Below the pieces are notes generated by a model. The model did not search any database. It had not been told where the DNA came from and saw only the letters and a program-made list of their open reading frames with translations. Positions 42,747-51,909 of a stretch of DNA of 64,000 bases are shown piece after piece. The position numbers and the translations under genes are program-made. Each line of letters starts with the position of its first letter. Within the stretch, counting starts at the first letter, position 1. Source of the DNA: Leucobacter chromiireducens (lineage in GTDB: Bacteria; Actinomycetota; Actinomycetes; Actinomycetales; Microbacteriaceae); the NCBI RefSeq assembly GCF_003917135.1, contig NZ_RPDI01000001.1, positions 62,001-126,000 on the forward strand, read 5' to 3'.

Positions 42747-44960
42747 CTACGCTGCCCGTGCCGCCTGCTCGGCCTTCTTCGCGCGGCGCAGCTCGTGCAG
42801 CAGCGGCTCCGTGTAGCCGCTCGGCTGCGCGCCGCCCTCGACGATGAGCCGGCGCGCCGCCGTGAACGCGAGACCGGGGGTCGCTCCGTCGGCGCCGAGC
42901 AGGGGCTCGTACGCGGCGTCGGCGGCGTTCTGCCGGTCGACCACTGCGGCGCAGCGCACGAGCGCCGCGTCGACCTCCGCCTCGGTGATGACACCATGCA
43001 GCAGCCAGTTGGCGAGCAGCTGCGCGGAGATGCGGAGCGTCGCGCGATCCTCCATGAGCCCGATGTCGTTGATGTCGGGCACCTTCGAGCAGCCGACGCC
43101 CTGATCGATCCAGCGCACCACGTAGCCGAGGATCGACTGGGCGCTGTTCTCGAGCTCGGCGGCGACGGTTGCGGCGTCGAGGTCGGCCGCGCCGGCGAGC
43201 GGCACGGTCAGGAGCTCGGCGAACGCGCGCTCGGCGCCTGCTGGATCGGCCGCGGCCGCCGCGATGACCTCGGCGCGCGCGGCGAACGCGTCGACCTGGT
43301 GGTAGTGGATCGCGTGCAGCGTCGCCGCCGTCGGCGAGGGCACCCACGCGGTCGAGGCCCCGGCGCGCACGTGGCCGATCTTCTGCTCGAGCATGGCGGC
43401 CATGAGATCCGGCATCGCCCACATCCCCTTCCCGATCTGCGCGTGTCCGTCGAGGCCGCAGGCCACGCCCGTGGTCACATTGCGCGCCTCGTACGCCCCG
43501 AGCCACGGCGCGGTGCGGATCGCGGCCTTGGGGAGGAACGGGCCGGCGTGCATCGAGGTGTGGATCTCGTCGCCGGTGCGGTCGAGGAAGCCGGTGTTGA
43601 TGAATGCGACCCGGTCGGCAGCCGCGGCGATCGCGGCGGCGAGGTTCGCCGAGGTGCGGCGCTCCTCGTCCATGATCCCGATCTTCATGGTGCCGAGCGG
43701 GAGGCCGAGCAGCTCCTCGACGCGGGCGAACAGTTCGGCGGTGAACGCCGCCTCATCGGGCCCGTGCATCTTCGGCTTCACGATGTACATGGACGGCGTG
43801 CGCGAGTTCGCGAGCGAGCCGCGCAGATCGTCGAGCGAGCCGAGCGCGGTCATGATCGCGTCGACGATCCCCTCGGGGGTCTCGGCGCCGTCGCGGTCGA
43901 GGATCGAGTCGCCGAGCATGAGGTGCCCGACGTTGCGCACGAACAGCACGGAGCGGCCGGGCAGCGTCACCTCGCCGCCGTTCGGGGCGGTGTAGCTGCG
44001 ATCCTTCGCGAGTGATCGCGTGAAGCTCGCGCCGCTCTTCGTGACCTGCTCGGTGAGCGTCCCGGCCATGAGCCCGCGCCAGTTGCGGTAGCCGAGGGCT
44101 TTGTCCTCGGCGTCGACGGCGGCGACCGAGTCCTCGAGGTCCATGATGGTGGTCAGCGCTGCTTCGAGGACGATGTCCTGCACCCCGGCGGCGTCGCTCG
44201 CGCCGATCTGCCCGGCGCGGTCGATCACGATCTCGACGTGGAGGCCGTGGTGCACGAGCAGCACGGAGGCGGGGGCCGCGGCGTCGCCGGTGTACCCAAC
44301 AAACCCTGCGGGATCCGCGAGCGCGGCCTCCCCGTCGGCGAGGCTGACCGCGAGCTGCCCGCCGACGACCGCGTAGGCGGTGGCGTCGCGGTGCGAGGGC
44401 GCGGAGCCGGCGGCGGCGCGGAGCGGGGCGACCGTGTCGAGCAGCTCGCGCCCGCGCGCGATCACGGCCGCGCCGCGCGCCGGGTTGTAGTCGCGGCCCG
44501 GCGCGAGCTCGCCGTCCTGCGCGATCGCGTCGGTGCCGTAGAGGGCGTCGTAGAGCGAGCCCCAGCGCGCGTTCACGGCGTTGAGCGCGAAGCGCGCGTT
44601 GAGGATGGGCACGACGAGCTGCGGCCCGGCGAGCGTTGCGATCTCGGGCGCGACGTCGGCGGTGGTCACGCGCACCTCGCCAGGGGCGGGAACGAGGTAG
44701 CCGATCTCCGTGAGGAATGCCCGGTAGGCCGCCGGGTCCGGCGTGCCGGGGGCCGCGCGGTGGTACTCGTCGATGCGCGCCTGGAGTGCATCGCGGGTGC
44801 GCAGCAGCTCGGCGTTGCGCGGCGCGAGCTCGTGCACGATGTCGCTCACGCCGGCCCAGAACGCGTCGGCGTCGATCCCGTGCCGCTCCAGACTCTCCTC
44901 GGCGAACGCGAGGATGGGGTCTGCGACGGACAGGTCGGCGCGGGACGCGTATGCGGTCAT
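42747..44960 (-). CDS. glcB: Malate synthase G
   Basis: 737 residues, the usual size for isoform G. It condenses glyoxylate with acetyl-CoA to malate. Conserved parts seen are [74 protein letters not shown] and [32 protein letters not shown] in outline. GGAG lies five bases before the ATG. It is divergent from an IclR-type regulator, with a 22-bp palindromic operator in the 105-nt gap. Isocitrate lyase is not in this window. Confidence 0.95.
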   Translation of the reverse strand: MTAYASRADLSVADPILAFAEESLERHGIDADAFWAGVSDIVHELAPRNAELLRTRDALQARIDEYHRAAPGTPDPAAYRAFLTEIGYLVPAPGEVRVTTADVAPEIATLAGPQLVVPILNARFALNAVNARWGSLYDALYGTDAIAQDGELAPGRDYNPARGAAVIARGRELLDTVAPLRAAAGSAPSHRDATAYAVVGGQLAVSLADGEAALADPAGFVGYTGDAAAPASVLLVHHGLHVEIVIDRAGQIGASDAAGVQDIVLEAALTTIMDLEDSVAAVDAEDKALGYRNWRGLMAGTLTEQVTKSGASFTRSLAKDRSYTAPNGGEVTLPGRSVLFVRNVGHLMLGDSILDRDGAETPEGIVDAIMTALGSLDDLRGSLANSRTPSMYIVKPKMHGPDEAAFTAELFARVEELLGLPLGTMKIGIMDEERRTSANLAAAIAAAADRVAFINTGFLDRTGDEIHTSMHAGPFLPKAAIRTAPWLGAYEARNVTTGVACGLDGHAQIGKGMWAMPDLMAAMLEQKIGHVRAGASTAWVPSPTAATLHAIHYHQVDAFAARAEVIAAAAADPAGAERAFAELLTVPLAGAADLDAATVAAELENSAQSILGYVVRWIDQGVGCSKVPDINDIGLMEDRATLRISAQLLANWLLHGVITEAEVDAALVRCAAVVDRQNAADAAYEPLLGADGATPGLAFTAARRLIVEGGAQPSGYTEPLLHELRRAKKAEQAARAA

Positions 44961-45034
44961 GCGAGCTCCAATGCTGGGGGTGGTGTGAGGGGCGCGGCGT
45001 CGCGCCACAGCCCACGATAGGAGGCCGATTGTCG

Positions 45035-45056
45035 ATATGGAGTACTCACTCCATAT
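45035..45056. promoter_or_regulatory. Palindromic operator in glcB / iclR intergenic region
   Basis: ATATGGAGT (45035-45043) and ACTCCATAT (45048-45056) form a perfect 9+4+9 inverted repeat. Its right arm runs into TATGAT (45054-45059), a -10 box exactly six bases before the regulator's ATG, so binding should block the regulator's own promoter. The spacing and TGGA..TCCA core resemble IclR-family operators. Confidence 0.75.
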
Positions 45057-45065
45057 GATGGAATC

Positions 45066-45821
45066 ATGAGATCCGAACCGGCGATCCCCGCCTCTGGCGG
45101 CGGGCAAGTGCAATCGGTGGCGCGCGCGTTCAGTCTGCTCGAGGCGCTCGCCACCGCAGACACCCCGCTCCCGCTTGCCGAGATCGCTGCGCGGACCGGG
45201 CTCGCCGTGCCCACCGCGCACCGCCTCCTGCGCACGCTCCTCGACGTCGGGGTGGCCAGGCAGCTCGAGACGCGCGACTACGCGCTCGGCCCGCGCCTCA
45301 TCGGGCTCGGGGAGCGCGCGACCCCGCCGCTCGCGGAGTCGGCGCGCGGCGCGCTCACCGAACTTGAGGAGGCCGCGCAGGAGACGGCGAACCTCGCGGT
45401 GCTCGACGGGGATCTCGTCGCGTACGTCGCCCAGGTGCCCTCGCGGCATCGGATGCGCATGTTCACGGAGGTGGGGCGGCGCGTGCTGCCGCACGCGAGC
45501 GGCGTGGGGAAGGCGATGCTCGCCACCCTGCCCGAGCGGCGCGTGCGCGAGATCCTCGCCCGCACCGGGATGCCGGCGTACACGCCGACGAGCATCACGA
45601 CCGAGGACGCCCTGCTCGCCGACCTGCGCGAGACGCGCCGCCGCGGCTTCGCGATCGACGACGGCGAGCAGGAGGTGGGCGTGCGCTGCATCGCCGTGGC
45701 GATCCCCGGGGCGGTGCCGCCTGCTGCGCTCTCGATTTCCGGGCCGAACGCGCGCATGACCGACGCGATCGTTGAGCGGGCGGTGACCGAGCTGACGCGC
45801 GCGGCGCAGAAGCTCGCGTAG
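45066..45821 (+). CDS. IclR-family regulator of malate synthase
   Basis: 251 residues. The winged HTH (about 17-75) has [41 protein letters not shown] in outline; the effector domain has [13 protein letters not shown] and [20 protein letters not shown], the conserved IclR ligand-pocket segments. The mRNA is probably leaderless (TATGAT at -12 to -7 from the ATG). Its location opposite glcB, with a shared operator, points to control of glyoxylate or acetate use; the effector is unknown. Confidence 0.85.
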   Translation: MRSEPAIPASGGGQVQSVARAFSLLEALATADTPLPLAEIAARTGLAVPTAHRLLRTLLDVGVARQLETRDYALGPRLIGLGERATPPLAESARGALTELEEAAQETANLAVLDGDLVAYVAQVPSRHRMRMFTEVGRRVLPHASGVGKAMLATLPERRVREILARTGMPAYTPTSITTEDALLADLRETRRRGFAIDDGEQEVGVRCIAVAIPGAVPPAALSISGPNARMTDAIVERAVTELTRAAQKLA

Positions 45822-45836
45822 CCGCGGCGCACCCCA

Positions 45837-45895
45837 AGCGATTCGGCGAAACCCAGCCCCGTGCCGCGAAAGCGGCTGTGTTGTGCCGAATCGCT
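45837..45895. terminator. Nested palindrome between iclR and menE
   Basis: The outer arms AGCGATTCGGC and GCCGAATCGCT (11 bp, perfect) enclose an inner GCCGC-GAAA-GCGGC hairpin with a GNRA-type tetraloop (45863-45876). No T-run follows. It ends about 18 nt before the menE -10 box, so it insulates menE from iclR read-through. Confidence 0.7.
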
Positions 45896-45925
45896 GGCGG
45901 AACGCCACCCGAGTACCCTGGAGGG

Positions 45926-47146
45926 GTGACTTCGCACTCCGGACTTCGCGCCATCCCCACCGACGATCGTGCGTGGCTGCTGGCCGCCCTCCAGGACGCG
46001 CTCGCCGGCGGCGCGCCCGTGCTCCCGGTACCGCCCGGCACGAGCGACGAGGTGGTGCGCGAGCTGCTGGAGACCCCGCTGCTGGAGGGGACGGCGCTCG
46101 TGGTGCGCACCTCCGGCTCGAGCGGGATCCCGAAGGCGGTTGCGCTCTCAGCGTCGGCCCTGACCGCGAGCGCTGACGCAACGCACGAGCGGTTCGGCGG
46201 CCCAGGCCAGTGGCTGGTCGCCCTGCCGACGCACCTGATCTCGGGCGTTCAGATGCTCGTGCGCAGCGCGCGGGCCGGCATCGACCCGGTGTTCTTCGAC
46301 GGCGCGTTCGACCCCGCGGCCCTCCTCTCCGCCGCCGACGCGATGACGGCTGAGCGGCGATACGTGTCGCTCGTGCCCGTGCAGCTCAGCCGGCTCCTCG
46401 ACCTCGCGGCGGCCGACGCTGACGCCGCGGAGACGCTGCGCCGCTTCGACGCGGTGCTGGTCGGCGGGCAGGCGATCTCCGTCGCCATGCGGCAGCGGTG
46501 CCACGAGCTCGGCGTCGCGCTCAAGCGCAGCTACGGCATGACCGAGACCGCGGGCGGTTGCGTGTACGACGGCGTGGAGATCGGCGAGACGCGCGTGCGC
46601 ATTCGCGACGGGGAAGTGCAGCTCGCCGGGCCGACGCTGGCGCTCGGCTACCTCGGCGATCCCCAGCTCACCGCCGCGCGCTTCGTCACCGAGACGGGCC
46701 GCGACGGCGTGCCGACCCGGTGGTACCGCACGGGCGACGCCGGCGAACTGCTCGGCGGCATGCTGACCGTCACGGGGCGCCTCGACCGCGTGCTCATCTC
46801 CGGCGGCGTCAACGTGTCGCTCGACGAGGTGGAGCGCGTGGTGCGCGAGCTGCCCGGCTGGGCTGGCGCGGTGGCGCTCGCCGCGCCGCACCCCGAGTGG
46901 GGCGAGCGCGTCACCCTCGTGGTGGAGCTCGGAGGCGACGACGAACGAGCGGACTTCGCCGCGGTGCGCGAGGCGGTGCGTGCAACGCTCGGCGCCGCAG
47001 CGGTCCCCGAGTGGGTCACGGAAACCGAGGCGATCCCGCGGCTCGCGGGGGGAAAGCCGGATCTCGCCGCACTCGGCGAGTGGATTGGGCGCGTGCGCGA
47101 CAGCTTCCGCGAAACGCGGCGCGCCGCAGGGGAGGAACAGGCATGA
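45926..47146 (+). CDS. menE: o-succinylbenzoate-CoA ligase
   Basis: 406 residues, a short actinobacterial MenE. It activates o-succinylbenzoate with ATP and CoA. The P-loop is [14 protein letters not shown], with [53 protein letters not shown] in outline, and catalytic Lys in LAGGKPDL. The GTG at 45926 follows TACCCT (45914-45919) by six bases; GGAGG in that spacer is too close to act as a normal ribosome site, so it is probably leaderless. It overlaps menA by 4 nt. Confidence 0.9.
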   Translation: MTSHSGLRAIPTDDRAWLLAALQDALAGGAPVLPVPPGTSDEVVRELLETPLLEGTALVVRTSGSSGIPKAVALSASALTASADATHERFGGPGQWLVALPTHLISGVQMLVRSARAGIDPVFFDGAFDPAALLSAADAMTAERRYVSLVPVQLSRLLDLAAADADAAETLRRFDAVLVGGQAISVAMRQRCHELGVALKRSYGMTETAGGCVYDGVEIGETRVRIRDGEVQLAGPTLALGYLGDPQLTAARFVTETGRDGVPTRWYRTGDAGELLGGMLTVTGRLDRVLISGGVNVSLDEVERVVRELPGWAGAVALAAPHPEWGERVTLVVELGGDDERADFAAVREAVRATLGAAAVPEWVTETEAIPRLAGGKPDLAALGEWIGRVRDSFRETRRAAGEEQA

Positions 47147-48099
47147 ACGCAGCGAAGGATCGGCGAAAGTCGGGCAACCCGGCCGTGCGCGCGGCGGCGG
47201 AGCGGCGCGTGGCTGCGGGGGCCGAGCCGCGCATCACGTGGCGCAACTGGGTGGGCGGGGCGCGGCTGCGCACCCTGCCGCTCGCGGTTGCCCCGGTCGC
47301 GGCTGGCGCCGGGATCGCGCACATGGTGCAGGGCTTCTCGTGGCCGCTCACCCTGCTCGCGCTCGCCGTCGCCGTGTTCCTGCAGATCGGCGTGAACTAC
47401 GCGAACGACTACTCGGACGGCGTGCGCGGCACGGACGAGTTCCGGGTGGGCCCCGCCAGGCTAACGGGATCCGGACTCGTTGATCCCAAGCGGGTGTTGA
47501 CGCTCGCGCTCGTGTTCTTCGGGCTTGCGGCTGCGGCCGGGCTCGTGGCCGTGGTGATGAGCGGCAGGTGGTGGTTCCTCGCGCTCGGTGTCGTCGCGAT
47601 CATCGCCGCCTGGTTCTACACCGGCGGGAAGCGGCCGTACGGCTACGCCGGGCTCGGCGAGGTCGTGGTGTTCATCTTCTTCGGCCTTGTGGCGACCGTC
47701 GGTACGGTCTGGCTGCAGACCGACGTGCGCACGCAGGAGGAGTGGTTCGCCGGGGCGGGCGTCGGCCTCTTCGCGGTGGCCGTGCTGATCGTCAACAACG
47801 TCCGCGACATCCCCACGGACACGCTCGCGGGCAAGAAGACGCTCGCGGTGCGGATCGGCGACCGCGCGTCGCGGATCCTGTTCGTCGTGTGCCTGCTGCT
47901 GCCGTTTGTAGTGCCGGCGATGTTCGGATTCGCGCACTCGGGCATGGTGCTCGTGTGGCTCGTGCTGCTCATCGTTGCGCCGTGCATCGTGATCGTGCTC
48001 ACCGCGAAGACGCCGAAGGAGCTCATCCTGGTGCTGCAGCTCACGAGTCTCGCCGGCCTCGCCTACGGCGTGCTGCTGGGCCTGGCGTTCGCGTTCTAG
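47143..48099 (+). CDS. menA: 1,4-dihydroxy-2-naphthoate polyprenyltransferase
   Basis: 318 residues, UbiA superfamily, with about eight or nine membrane helices. The first Asp-rich motif, NYANDYSDGVRGTD, and the second, NNVRDIPTDTLAGKKTL, bind Mg-pyrophosphate. It attaches the polyprenyl chain to DHNA to give demethylmenaquinone. Its ATG overlaps menE, so the two are coupled. A near-perfect palindrome lies downstream (48201-48271). Confidence 0.95.
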   Translation: MNAAKDRRKSGNPAVRAAAERRVAAGAEPRITWRNWVGGARLRTLPLAVAPVAAGAGIAHMVQGFSWPLTLLALAVAVFLQIGVNYANDYSDGVRGTDEFRVGPARLTGSGLVDPKRVLTLALVFFGLAAAAGLVAVVMSGRWWFLALGVVAIIAAWFYTGGKRPYGYAGLGEVVVFIFFGLVATVGTVWLQTDVRTQEEWFAGAGVGLFAVAVLIVNNVRDIPTDTLAGKKTLAVRIGDRASRILFVVCLLLPFVVPAMFGFAHSGMVLVWLVLLIVAPCIVIVLTAKTPKELILVLQLTSLAGLAYGVLLGLAFAF

Positions 48100-48200
48100 C
48101 CGCCCTGTCCCCGCCCCCCGTCCCCGCCCGCCCTCGTCCCCGCCCGCCCTCGTCCCGTCTCCGTCCCCGCGCCGTCCTCCGTCCCCCCGTCCCCCCGCCG

Positions 48201-48271
48201 GGATCGGGGTCACTTGGGCAGGGTGTTGCGGCGGTGTGCTCAGCGACACCCTGCCTGAGTGACCCCGATCC
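48201..48271. terminator. Long palindrome at the menA / acyltransferase convergent junction
   Basis: GGATCGGGGTCACT...GGCAGGGTGT (48201-48226) pairs with 48246-48271 over 26 bp with two mismatches. The right arm encodes the last residues of the minus-strand acyltransferase, so the gene end is built into the hairpin. No T-run is present. Confidence 0.75.
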
Positions 48272-49553
48272 GAGCGGGGGTCGCCGCGCGGGCGCCCAAT
48301 GCGAGCAGGAGCGCGCCTGCGGCCCACGCCCAGAGTGCGCCGCCCGCGGCGAGGATCGCGAGCACGCCGCCCGCGCCGCACAGCACCGCAGCCACGACCC
48401 GCCACGGAGCAGCCGGCACGGCCGCCGCCGCGCCGCCCGCCACCGGGCGGCGCTCCCAGCGGTGCACGAGCGGCACCACCGCGGCGACCGCGAGCCCCGC
48501 GACGGCCAGCCACGCCGGGCGGCTCAGCCACCACGCCACGGACAACGGCTCCGGGATGAGCGCGGCAGCGCCGCCGCCGAGCGACCCCACCGCGAGCGTC
48601 GCGCCGGCGAGCACCACCACGATGGGCATGTGCCACGCGTAGATGGTCATCGAGGCCCCGTTCAGCGCGTCGGAGCAGCGCTGCACGCGCGGCGATTCCG
48701 CCCACGCTGCGAGTGCCGGCCGGAATCGCGCGAAGAGCGCCAGCTGCACCACACCGAGCAGCGCGAGCGCCGCCGTCGGCGGGTTGAGCGCCGCGTACAG
48801 GTTCGCCGGGCTGAGCCCCACCACCATGAGCGCCGCGAGCCCGGCGACGGCCCACCTGGCGGCGCGCAGCGAGGGGGCACGACCGTCGGCGAGCCAGAAT
48901 CCCAGCTGCTGCACGAACAGCCACACGAACAGCAGGTTTGCGAAGCCGATCGCCTCGATCCCGCTCGAGACGCGCGTGAGGTCGACGGCGGCGATCCCGA
49001 TCCCGAGCGAGAGCAGCGTGGCGCCGGGCGCGCGCTCGTGGAGCCGCAGGCCGTGCGGCACGAGCGCCGTGCAGAGCACGTAGACGCCGAGGAACCAGAG
49101 CGGCTGGCTGATGCGCCAGCCGGCGGTCGCGACGAGCTCGGGGGAGAGGCCGGCCGCGCTGAGCAGCGTGAGCGTCGCGGTGACGGCGACGGCCGCCGCG
49201 AGCGGCACCGGGAGGAGCCGCCGCATGCGTGTGGCCAGGTAGTCGGCGGTGCCGACACCGCGGGCGCGCAGCCGGCGCAGGTGCGTCGCCGACGCGAAGC
49301 CGCCCATGATGAAGAACAGCGGCATCATCTGCGTGAACCACGAGAACAACGTGAAGCCGCCCCACGCCTCGAGCGCGTTCTCGAGTACCGGGCCGCCGGC
49401 GTGGACGCTGATGCCGACCATGAGGCTGTGGATCGCGACGACCGCAATGAGGCAGGCCGCGCGCACCAGGTCGACCGCAGCGTCGCGCGCGGAAGCGGGG
49501 ACTGTGGCGGGTGGGGCCGGCACGCGCCGGGGCGCCGGTGAAACGATGCTCAT
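48240..49553 (-). CDS. Acyltransferase-3-like multi-pass membrane protein
   Basis: 437 residues, about ten to twelve membrane helices. The N-terminal RDAAVDLVRAACLIAVVAIHSLMVG and later FFIMGGFASATHLRRLR, LWFLGVYVLCTALVPHGLRLHE and MTIYAWHMPIVVVLAG are typical of acyltransferase family 3 (OatA/NolX-like) integral membrane enzymes; the His in VVAIHSL is the usual candidate catalytic residue. It probably O-acetylates a cell-surface polymer; the substrate is unknown. The ribosome site before the ATG at 49553 is weak. Confidence 0.75.
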   Translation of the reverse strand: MSIVSPAPRRVPAPPATVPASARDAAVDLVRAACLIAVVAIHSLMVGISVHAGGPVLENALEAWGGFTLFSWFTQMMPLFFIMGGFASATHLRRLRARGVGTADYLATRMRRLLPVPLAAAVAVTATLTLLSAAGLSPELVATAGWRISQPLWFLGVYVLCTALVPHGLRLHERAPGATLLSLGIGIAAVDLTRVSSGIEAIGFANLLFVWLFVQQLGFWLADGRAPSLRAARWAVAGLAALMVVGLSPANLYAALNPPTAALALLGVVQLALFARFRPALAAWAESPRVQRCSDALNGASMTIYAWHMPIVVVLAGATLAVGSLGGGAAALIPEPLSVAWWLSRPAWLAVAGLAVAAVVPLVHRWERRPVAGGAAAAVPAAPWRVVAAVLCGAGGVLAILAAGGALWAWAAGALLLALGARAATPARIGVTQAGCR

Positions 49554-49664
49554 GTGAGGGTCCTTCCGATGTTCTGGAAGTACCGTCCCGCGGCGCAATC
49601 GCTCCGCGCATCACCCCGCGGCGCGCATTCGGCCCCCTACCTGGGTATGGGGTGGCGCTGTCTC

Positions 49665-50336
49665 CTAGCGATCCGGCTCGACGAGACCGGCGTCGTAGGC
49701 GAGGATCACGGCCTGCACCCGATCCCGCAGCTGCAGCTTCGTGAAGATGCGCGTGATGTGCGACTTCACGGTCTGTTCCGCGATGAACAGCTCCGCGGCG
49801 ATCTCGGCGTTCGCGAGGCCGCGCCCGATGCTGACGAGGATCTCGCGCTCCCGCTCGGTGAGGTCGGCGAGGCGGAGCGCGTGCGTGTCGTTGGCGGGGC
49901 GCTGAGCGGCGAAGTTCTGCAGGAGCCGCTTGGTGACGCTCGGGGCGAGCAGCGCGTCGCCCGCGGCGACCACCCGCACCGCCTGGACGAGGTCGGCTGG
50001 CGGCGCGTCCTTGAGGAGGAAGCCGCTCGCCCCAGCCGCGAGCGCGTCGTGCACGTACTCGTCGATGTCGAAGGTGGTGAGAATCACGACGCGCGGCACC
50101 TGGTCGACGCGCGGCGGCGGTGACATGAGCTCGCGGGTCGCCTCGAGCCCATTCATCTCCGGCATGCGAACGTCCATGAGCACGACGTCCGGGCGGAGGC
50201 GGCGTGCGAGCTCGACGCCCTCGGCACCGTCGGCGGCTTGCCCCACCACGGTGAGGTCGGCCTGCGCGTCGAGGATCGCGGCGAAGCCCGCGCGCACCAT
50301 CGCCTGGTCGTCGACGATCAGCACTGAGATGGTCAT
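49665..50336 (-). CDS. NarL-type response regulator
   Basis: 223 residues. The receiver domain has acidic VDDQ and phospho-Asp55 in VVLMDVRMPEMNGLEA, with signalling Thr in ILTTFD and Lys in GFLLKDAP. The LuxR-type HTH (about 155-215) has LTEREREILVSIGRGLANAEIAAELFIAEQTVKSH in outline. It overlaps the upstream kinase gene by 4 nt. Targets are unknown; the ABC exporter divergent from the kinase gene is the obvious candidate. Confidence 0.9.
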   Translation of the reverse strand: MTISVLIVDDQAMVRAGFAAILDAQADLTVVGQAADGAEGVELARRLRPDVVLMDVRMPEMNGLEATRELMSPPPRVDQVPRVVILTTFDIDEYVHDALAAGASGFLLKDAPPADLVQAVRVVAAGDALLAPSVTKRLLQNFAAQRPANDTHALRLADLTEREREILVSIGRGLANAEIAAELFIAEQTVKSHITRIFTKLQLRDRVQAVILAYDAGLVEPDR

Positions 50337-51607
50337 GCGTGCGGCTCCTCGGGGTCGGCGGGCGCTGGGGCGGGCGCTGCGTCTGGCGCTGCGTCTGGCG
50401 CCGCGGCGGAATCGGCGAGCGGCGTGCCGGGCGCGACGGGCAGCACCGCGCGCACCTGGAAGCCGCCGTCCGGGGTGGGCGCTGCGGCGAGCGATCCGCC
50501 GAGCGCACTCACCCGCTCCCGCATCCCGCGGATGCCGTGCCCGCTCGGGTCGGGGGTGCTCCGGGGCGCGGCGTCGGCGGGCGGCGCGGCATTGCGCACG
50601 ATCACGCGAACGCTGGGGGCGACCCCTGGCTCCGCCACCGCTGCGGCGAGCGTCACCGAGGTCGTCGCGCCCGCGGCGTGCCGCGCGGCGTTGCCGAGCG
50701 ACTCCTGCACCACCCGGTAGACGGCCAGCTGACAGACCGGGTCGATGCGCGCGCGGATCTCGGCTGGCAGCTCGTCGGAAAAAACAGCGCGGGATCGGGC
50801 CACGAGCTCCGCGAGGTCCGCAAGGCCGGGCTGCGGCGCGTGCTCGGCGCCATCGTCGGCGCGCAGGACGCCGAGCAGCGCGCGCATCTCGCCGAGCGCG
50901 GTGCGCGCCGTCGCCGCGAGCTCGTCGAACTCGTCGGCAACCGCGTCGTCGAGCCCGGCGAAGCGGTAGCGCGCGCTCGCCGCCTGCACCTGGATGACGG
51001 ACATGCCGTGCGCCACGACGTCGTGCATCTCGCGGGCGATCCGGGTGCGTTCCTCGGCGATCTGGCGGCGCGCGAGCTCCAGCTCGGACAGTTCGCGGGC
51101 CTCGGCGAGCTCGCCGCGCGCCGCGCGAACGGCGCGCACGAGGGTCGTGATCCCGATCGTGATGGTGGAGAGTGCGAGCAGCACGATGAGGTTCGCCACC
51201 ATGGGGCCGGCGGGGATCGTGCTCCCCGCGGCCGAGGCGATGCCGCTCGCGGTCACGCCGACCACGACGGCGCTCGCGGAGGTGGCGAGCCAGCGCCCCT
51301 GGAAGGACGCGAGCGCGTAGCAGCCGAGCAGCGCGAGAAGCGTGGTCACCTGCACGGGCCACGGCGCCTCCGCGGTGGCGCGGGCGAACGAGAGCGCCCC
51401 GATCGCGCCGAACGTCGCGATCGTGACGCCCCAGCGCGGGAACCGCAGCGCGAGGACCAGTCCGGCCGACTGCAGTGCGGCCACCATGAGGCTCTCCAGC
51501 GGGAACATGCCGTAGACGGTGACTCCGAGCGCGCCGGCGACGGCGAGCAGGGTCACCGCCATCAGGGTGGCGGCTCCCCACAGCCACGGGGATCGGCGTG
51601 CAGTCAT
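50333..51607 (-). CDS. DesK/NarX-type sensor histidine kinase
   Basis: 424 residues. About five membrane helices (1-160) precede a HisKA_3 helix with His195 in REMHDVVAHGMSVI. The ATPase domain has N-box VVQESLGNAARHA and G-box GHGIRGMRERVSALGG; the DxGxG box is weak (VIVRNAAPP), which is common in this branch. It ends in an Ala/Pro/Asp-rich tail. Such short-sensor kinases often respond to envelope stress or antibiotics, which fits the neighbouring exporter. Confidence 0.9.
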   Translation of the reverse strand: MTARRSPWLWGAATLMAVTLLAVAGALGVTVYGMFPLESLMVAALQSAGLVLALRFPRWGVTIATFGAIGALSFARATAEAPWPVQVTTLLALLGCYALASFQGRWLATSASAVVVGVTASGIASAAGSTIPAGPMVANLIVLLALSTITIGITTLVRAVRAARGELAEARELSELELARRQIAEERTRIAREMHDVVAHGMSVIQVQAASARYRFAGLDDAVADEFDELAATARTALGEMRALLGVLRADDGAEHAPQPGLADLAELVARSRAVFSDELPAEIRARIDPVCQLAVYRVVQESLGNAARHAAGATTSVTLAAAVAEPGVAPSVRVIVRNAAPPADAAPRSTPDPSGHGIRGMRERVSALGGSLAAAPTPDGGFQVRAVLPVAPGTPLADSAAAPDAAPDAAPAPAPADPEEPHA

Positions 51608-51754
51608 GCGCCCAGGCTACTGCGCGCGCGGCCCCGAGCGGCCCAGAGCGGCCCAGAGCCGCCCGAGCTCGCGCAGAACTGGTGCTTGCGCGCCGCGCGC
51701 CCAGCCGGATAGGGTAATCATCGGTATCCCCGAAGACCCGGAAAGGAGCAGATC

Positions 51755-51817
51755 ATGGCGTTCATCATCACCCCAGCAGATCTCGCTCGTCCGGGCATTC
51801 TGCTGACCGGACATTAG
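51755..51817 (+). CDS. 20-codon leader ORF upstream of ABC exporter
   Basis: ATG at 51755 with a strong AAAGGAG seven to eight bases upstream, ending in TAG at 51815-51817. The peptide begins MAFIITP and ends LLTGH. A TAGGGT box (about 51711-51716) could be its promoter. Inside the ORF, CAGCAGA (51774-51780) can pair with TCTGCTG (51799-51805). It lies 92 nt before the exporter genes. A ribosome site this strong on such a short ORF suggests that translation itself is regulatory, or that a real small peptide is made. I do not recognise a known family. Confidence 0.5.
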   Translation: MAFIITPADLARPGILLTGH

Positions 51818-51909
51818 GTTCCCCGCGGCCCGCCCATCGCGCGCCGCCGCCCCTCCCGTTTCCAGCTTCTGTTCGCGCCGTTTCCGTGCGCATTCTTCGA
51901 TCAGGGATC

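Noticed and set aside
48240-48642. Plus-strand frames in the low-complexity region after menA
   Set aside because: Their composition follows the third-position GC pattern of the minus-strand acyltransferase, and no ribosome site or known motif is present.
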